A model generated the notes under the pieces. The model worked only from the letters and a program-made list of their open reading frames with translations. It did not search any database and had not been told where the DNA came from. The position numbers and the translations under genes are program-made. A DNA stretch of 8,883 nt from Bacilli bacterium (lineage in GTDB: Bacteria > Bacillota_I > Bacilli_A > RF39 > UBA660), in NCBI GenBank assembly GCA_017888105.1, contig JAGHGS010000165.1, forward strand, positions 1 to 8,883, written 5' to 3'. Within the stretch, counting starts at the first letter, position 1; each line of letters begins with the position of its first letter. This document shows, piece by piece, positions 5,849 through 8,883 of this stretch.

Positions 5849-6596
5849 GGTTAATAAGCAAATTAGTAAAAATATTATTGCTAGTACTAATCGTATTCAT
5901 GTTGGAGAAATAAATATTTCGGGAGCAAATTATTTTGTAAAACCGGATGATGAGTTAAAAGAAATTATTGGTTATTATTTGGCAAGGTTATTTAATCTTA
6001 ATTGTGCTAAGTATTCTAGAGTTAAAATAGGGAATAAGAGTTATGCTGTTTCTTTAGATTTAAATAATAATCATAATTTTATTTTAGCTCATGAGTATGC
6101 TTTTGATGGAAAAACATTAGATGAGATTACAGAAGTTTTACGTTCTCTATCTTTTTTTGATGAAATTTTAGAAAAAGATATGATTCGGATGTATCTATAT
6201 GATATACTATTTATGAATGATGATCGTCATGATCGGAATTGGGGATTTTTAATTAATGAAAAAGCAAGAATTGTACTTTTAGATAATGGAGCTATATTAA
6301 GAGTGGGTGGAAAGCCTTATATTTGCTTTGATCATGATGTGTATTTGAATGGGAGTATTAATCAAGCGATAGAAGAAGATTTTCTTTTGTTTTATGAATC
6401 TTTAGAACGTAATGATCAACAAATGGTTGATGGTTATTTAAAGAAAGCATGCCCTCGAAATATTTTGAATTTATTTCAAATAATAGAAGCTCAGTATCAA
6501 TGTCAAATTAATCCTCTTTTTTTACAATTGTATGAAGATCATTATGAAAGAATTGTGAATGTTTTGAATGAAAAAAGGTGTAATTATGGAAGATAA
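5841..6596 (+). CDS. Small HipA-like (PI3K-like fold) kinase, no antitoxin partner
   Basis: The diagnostic segment is LYDILFMNDDRHDRNWGFLI followed by IVLLDNGAIL. It matches the catalytic and metal-binding loops of HipA/CtkA-type Ser/Thr kinases: DRH-x2-N with D128, H130 and N133, then D148 for metal binding. K34 in NYFVKP may be the ATP-binding lysine. At 251 residues it is much shorter than E. coli HipA (about 440) and lacks the N-terminal subdomain, like stand-alone HipA_C-type kinases. No HipB-like HTH gene is adjacent. I chose ATG at 5841, which overlaps the nusB end by 8 nt; a TTG at 5826 would add 5 residues but has no spaced ribosome site. The 3' end overlaps xseA by 11 nt, so it is embedded in a housekeeping operon. 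The substrate is unknown, and both toxin and regulatory roles are open. Confidence 0.7.
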   Translation: MFKVNKQISKNIIASTNRIHVGEINISGANYFVKPDDELKEIIGYYLARLFNLNCAKYSRVKIGNKSYAVSLDLNNNHNFILAHEYAFDGKTLDEITEVLRSLSFFDEILEKDMIRMYLYDILFMNDDRHDRNWGFLINEKARIVLLDNGAILRVGGKPYICFDHDVYLNGSINQAIEEDFLLFYESLERNDQQMVDGYLKKACPRNILNLFQIIEAQYQCQINPLFLQLYEDHYERIVNVLNEKRCNYGR

Positions 6597-7827
6597 GTAT
6601 ATTAGTATTGGCGAATTAAATGCTTTTATTAAAAGTATGTTTGATGAAAATGTATTTTTAAGAAAAGTATTTTTACGTGGAGAAATATCTAATTTTAAAA
6701 ATCATACAAGAGGACATTTGTATTTTACTTTAAAAGATGATACGTCTAGAATTAGTGCAGTTATGTTTTATTCAAGTGCGATTACTCTTAATTTTAAACC
6801 AGAAGATGGAATGAATGTATTAGTTGAAGGTAGAATTTCTTGTTATCCGACTGCTGGTACTTATCAAATTTATGTGGATAAAATGGAAGTGGATGGTTTA
6901 GGAGCATTATATATTGAATTTGAAAAATTAAAGGAAAAGTTGTCTAAAGAAGGACTTTTTTTACCAGAACATAAGAAACCCATTCCTAAGATTCCAAAAA
7001 GAGTAGGTATTATTACTGCTCCAACTGGGGCGGCAATTAAAGATATTTTGTCGACGATTAAAAGAAGATTTCCAATTGTAGAAACGATTCTTTTTCCAGC
7101 TTTGGTTCAAGGAAGAGATGCTGCTCCGGATATTGTAAGACAAATTAAAGAGGCTGATAGTGGAAAATATGATCTTGATGTTTTAATTGTTGGACGTGGT
7201 GGCGGATCCATTGAAGATTTATGGGCATTTAATGAAGAGATTGTTGCTCGAGCAATATATGAAGCAAATGTTCCTATTATTAGTGCTGTTGGACATGAAG
7301 TGGATTTTACGATTGCTGATTTTGTTGCAGACCTTCGAGCTCCAACGCCAACTGGAGCTGCAGAAATGGCGGTACCAACGGTAAGTGAAATAAATAATAT
7401 GCTCCATTCTTACGATATTCGTTTAAATGAATTTATGATGAATGCTTTACATCAAAGTAAATTACGTTTGGATCATGTTCGCAATTCTTATATTTTAAAA
7501 AATCCTTTATCTTTGTATGAAATAAAAGAACAAAAATTAGATAATATGATAGAAGTATTGAATAATTACATGACAAAGAAATTAGAAAATTATGAGATGC
7601 AATTAAATCATATTAAGAGTTCTTTTGTAATGAGAGATCCTATGAGATTATTTCAAGGACAACAAGAAAAACTTGTGTTTCAAGAAAAAACACTTTATAA
7701 TAGCATTAAAAGTATTATTTTAAAGAGCGATCATGATTATAAAATGCTTGTTAATACTTTAAAATTGGTTAATCCTTTAGGAATTTTAGAAAAAGGTTAT
7801 TCTCTTGTTCGAAAGAGGATAAAGTAA
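6586..7827 (+). CDS. xseA: Exodeoxyribonuclease VII large subunit, 3' end frameshifted
   Basis: XseA is the catalytic subunit of exonuclease VII, which degrades single-stranded DNA from both ends. Residues 1-100 form the OB-fold DNA-binding domain (RGEISNFKNHTRGHLYFTLK). The nuclease core follows with GIITAPTGAAIKDIL (141-155), GRGGGSIEDLWAFNEE (203-218) and GHEVDFTIADFVADLRAPTP (236-255), then a long coiled-coil region. ATG at 6586 follows AAAGGTG at 5 nt; an upstream in-frame ATG at 6568 lies before that site. This frame stops after GYSLVRKRIK, right after the conserved GYSLV, which is early for the family. The missing tail continues in the -1 frame (7815-7922). The cause could be a real mutation, an assembly error or ribosomal slippage. 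The small-subunit gene xseB does not follow. Confidence 0.93.
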   Translation: MEDKYISIGELNAFIKSMFDENVFLRKVFLRGEISNFKNHTRGHLYFTLKDDTSRISAVMFYSSAITLNFKPEDGMNVLVEGRISCYPTAGTYQIYVDKMEVDGLGALYIEFEKLKEKLSKEGLFLPEHKKPIPKIPKRVGIITAPTGAAIKDILSTIKRRFPIVETILFPALVQGRDAAPDIVRQIKEADSGKYDLDVLIVGRGGGSIEDLWAFNEEIVARAIYEANVPIISAVGHEVDFTIADFVADLRAPTPTGAAEMAVPTVSEINNMLHSYDIRLNEFMMNALHQSKLRLDHVRNSYILKNPLSLYEIKEQKLDNMIEVLNNYMTKKLENYEMQLNHIKSSFVMRDPMRLFQGQQEKLVFQEKTLYNSIKSIILKSDHDYKMLVNTLKLVNPLGILEKGYSLVRKRIK

Positions 7828-7922
7828 TTAAAAGTAGTAAAGATTTAAGTTTAGATGATATGATTCGTGTGAAATTTCAGGAAGGATATGTAGATGCAGA
7901 AATAAAGAATATTTCTACATAA
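7815..7922 (+). pseudogene. xseA: Frameshifted C-terminal tail of XseA
   Basis: Reading from GAG at 7815, the -1 frame gives EDKVIKSSKDLSLDDMIRVK, then FQEGYVDAEIKNIST and a TAA at 7920-7922. This is the usual end of XseA (a KxVxSxxDLxxGDxxxVxFxDGxVxAxV-like pattern). Joined after GYSLVRK, it restores about 445 residues, a normal length. The crossover is at CGA AAG AGG (7810-7818), where one extra A would restore the frame. A lysine tRNA on AAG could also slip back onto AAA (7812-7814). The tail shows no decay, so the shift is recent, artefactual or tolerated. Confidence 0.8.
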
Positions 7923-7948
7923 GTTTGTTACTCTATGGAGGTTTTGGA

Positions 7949-8572
7949 ATGGAAGATTTATCTTTTTTAAAAAAAGGGGAAGAAAATCTAGAAAAAATTT
8001 CTTTTTATTTAAAACTTTTAGAAGAAAAAATAAAGAATTTAGATTGGGAAATTCATAATATTGATTTAGAACAGGAGCAAATATCATTAACTTGTAATTC
8101 GAATAAGAAGAAAAAAGGGAAAATTATTTTAGTTATTCCTATTGGGGTAGGGACTCTTTTCCTTTTAATGGGACTTGGATTGTTTCTTATGTTATTTCAT
8201 TTGGTTGAGGCTTATGGAGTATATATGTTTCTTCTTTCCTCTTTGATATTTCCTGCTGCTGGTGCTAGTATTTTGGGAGCGTTTTTTGCCTTTTATCAAG
8301 CGATTGAAATAAATCATTCTCTTAATCGACCTTCTTTTGGATTATCGGAAAATCAGATTAAACATAATGAGCTAGAAGTAAAAAAACAAATGCTTCGTTT
8401 AAAAAAAGAAGATTGCGAAAGATTATATCAACAAATAAAAACAGATGAACAAAATATTGAAGAAATATTGAAAAATTATGATTTATTAATAGAACGATTA
8501 AGTGACACTCCTTTTAAAGAGTTTGATATGCCGGATGTTTCAAGAAAAAGAAATTTTAATGGTTTGAAGTAA
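7949..8572 (+). CDS. Hypothetical coiled-coil protein with two membrane helices
   Basis: I do not recognise a family. The 207-residue protein has a charged helical N-terminus (1-48, heptad-like: FLKKGEENLEKISFYLKLLE), a basic KKKKGK stretch (53-58), and two membrane helices at about 58-84 and 91-116. A second charged helical region runs from about 133 to 185 (ELEVKKQMLRLKKEDCERLY). With two helices, both coiled coils should lie on the same side, probably the cytoplasm given the lysine run. I chose ATG at 7949 because GGAGG (7937-7941) sits 7 nt upstream; a TTG at 7925 would add 8 residues without a ribosome site. It begins 26 nt after the shifted xseA stop, where xseB is expected, but it bears no resemblance to the short soluble XseB. 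Confidence 0.75.
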   Translation: MEDLSFLKKGEENLEKISFYLKLLEEKIKNLDWEIHNIDLEQEQISLTCNSNKKKKGKIILVIPIGVGTLFLLMGLGLFLMLFHLVEAYGVYMFLLSSLIFPAAGASILGAFFAFYQAIEINHSLNRPSFGLSENQIKHNELEVKKQMLRLKKEDCERLYQQIKTDEQNIEEILKNYDLLIERLSDTPFKEFDMPDVSRKRNFNGLK

Positions 8573-8617
8573 ATTTTAAAGAATACGATGATTTTAGAAA
8601 AGAAAGTAGGCGATATT

Positions 8618-8883
8618 ATGGATTTATACCAAACAGCAATTTTACAATTAAAAGCGAAATTAGAAGAATATTTAAAGGAAAAAGAAATATTATTAAAAGA
8701 AGGAAATAAGATAACGGAAGAAAAAAATCAATATAAAAATGAAGAGCTAGTAAAATTAGATTTATTAAGTAGTTTAGAATTTGACGAAGCCTTTTTAAAA
8801 GTGTTTTCTAATCGTGCCTTTTTTAAAATTTTTCTAGAAACTACTTTTACAGCGATTGCTATTGCTACGGTACTGTTTGGAGG
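8618..8883 (+). CDS. Hypothetical coiled-coil/membrane protein, cut by the window end
   Basis: This gene is partial at its 3' end; 88 codons are visible. Residues 1-45 are charged and helical (LQLKAKLEEYLKEKEILLKE), then comes a mixed region, and from about residue 76 a hydrophobic segment begins (TTFTAIAIATVLFG) that is probably a membrane helix. The layout matches the preceding gene (N-terminal coiled coil, then membrane helices), so the two may be diverged relatives or partners, although I see no clear residue-by-residue similarity. I chose ATG at 8618, preceded by AGTAGG at 7 nt; an in-frame ATG at 8588 would add 10 residues but has a weaker ribosome site. The gap to the upstream gene is 45 nt with no terminator, so it probably shares the operon. 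Confidence 0.65.
   Translation, partial: MDLYQTAILQLKAKLEEYLKEKEILLKEGNKITEEKNQYKNEELVKLDLLSSLEFDEAFLKVFSNRAFFKIFLETTFTAIAIATVLFG

Noticed and set aside
7187..7407. Reading frames of 62-65 residues on both strands inside xseA
   Set aside because: They lie in the most conserved part of xseA, whose motifs fully explain the sequence.
7851..8087. 78-residue minus-strand reading frame across the end of xseA and the next gene
   Set aside because: It overlaps the intact shifted XseA tail and a well-supported gene start, and it is a low-complexity Phe/Leu-rich shadow.
1..8883. A template repeat, reverse transcriptase, insertion sequence or tRNA gene in the window
   Set aside because: Reading through all genes and gaps showed no adenine-rich copy of the variable patch, no reverse-transcriptase or transposase motifs, and no cloverleaf-like segment.

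Overview
The window looks like a chromosomal segment of a low-GC, Gram-positive-type bacterium, most likely an uncultured gut member of the Bacilli/Mollicutes-like lineages (RF39-type). The basis is the AT-rich coding style, strong TTGACA/TATAAT-like promoters, AGG(T)G-type ribosome sites, a nusB/xseA housekeeping block, and a surface protein of a kind I recall being expanded in such genomes. The standard code fits: TGG is tryptophan, and the seven intact complete genes plus xseA stop at TAA or TAG, never TGA. The lineage is inference from sequence style only.

Left part (1-3338, + strand). A consensus promoter (65-92) and a terminator (173-201) delimit a small RNA gene of about 100 nt with no recognisable family. 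It is followed by an independently promoted hypothetical gene (253-732) with its own terminator, and then mutS (804-3338), a complete mismatch-repair ATPase with no mutL beside it.

Middle part (3345-5394). A convergent, two-domain XRE-type regulator (3345-3833, - strand) stands back to back with a surface protein gene (4029-5372, + strand). The surface gene has a near-consensus promoter, a structured leader of about 87 nt and its own terminator. Its product has one N-terminal membrane anchor and a C-terminal segment that I interpret as the variable region of a diversity-generating retroelement (DGR) target. Over 5221-5300 the DNA switches to about 61% G+C with only 11% A on the coding strand, and the codons at the variable positions of the family pattern are nearly all NNC/NNT. 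No reverse transcriptase or adenine-rich template copy is in the window, so the diversifying machinery would have to lie elsewhere. This is the most interesting feature here.

Right part (5401-8883, + strand). A tightly packed operon runs nusB, a small HipA-like kinase, xseA, then two coiled-coil/membrane proteins, the last cut by the window end. nusB overlaps the kinase gene, and the kinase gene overlaps xseA. xseA is interrupted by a -1 frameshift near its end: the conserved C-terminal tail is intact in the next frame and stops at 7922. The usual folD and xseB neighbours are absent, and the position where xseB is expected is taken by the first membrane protein.
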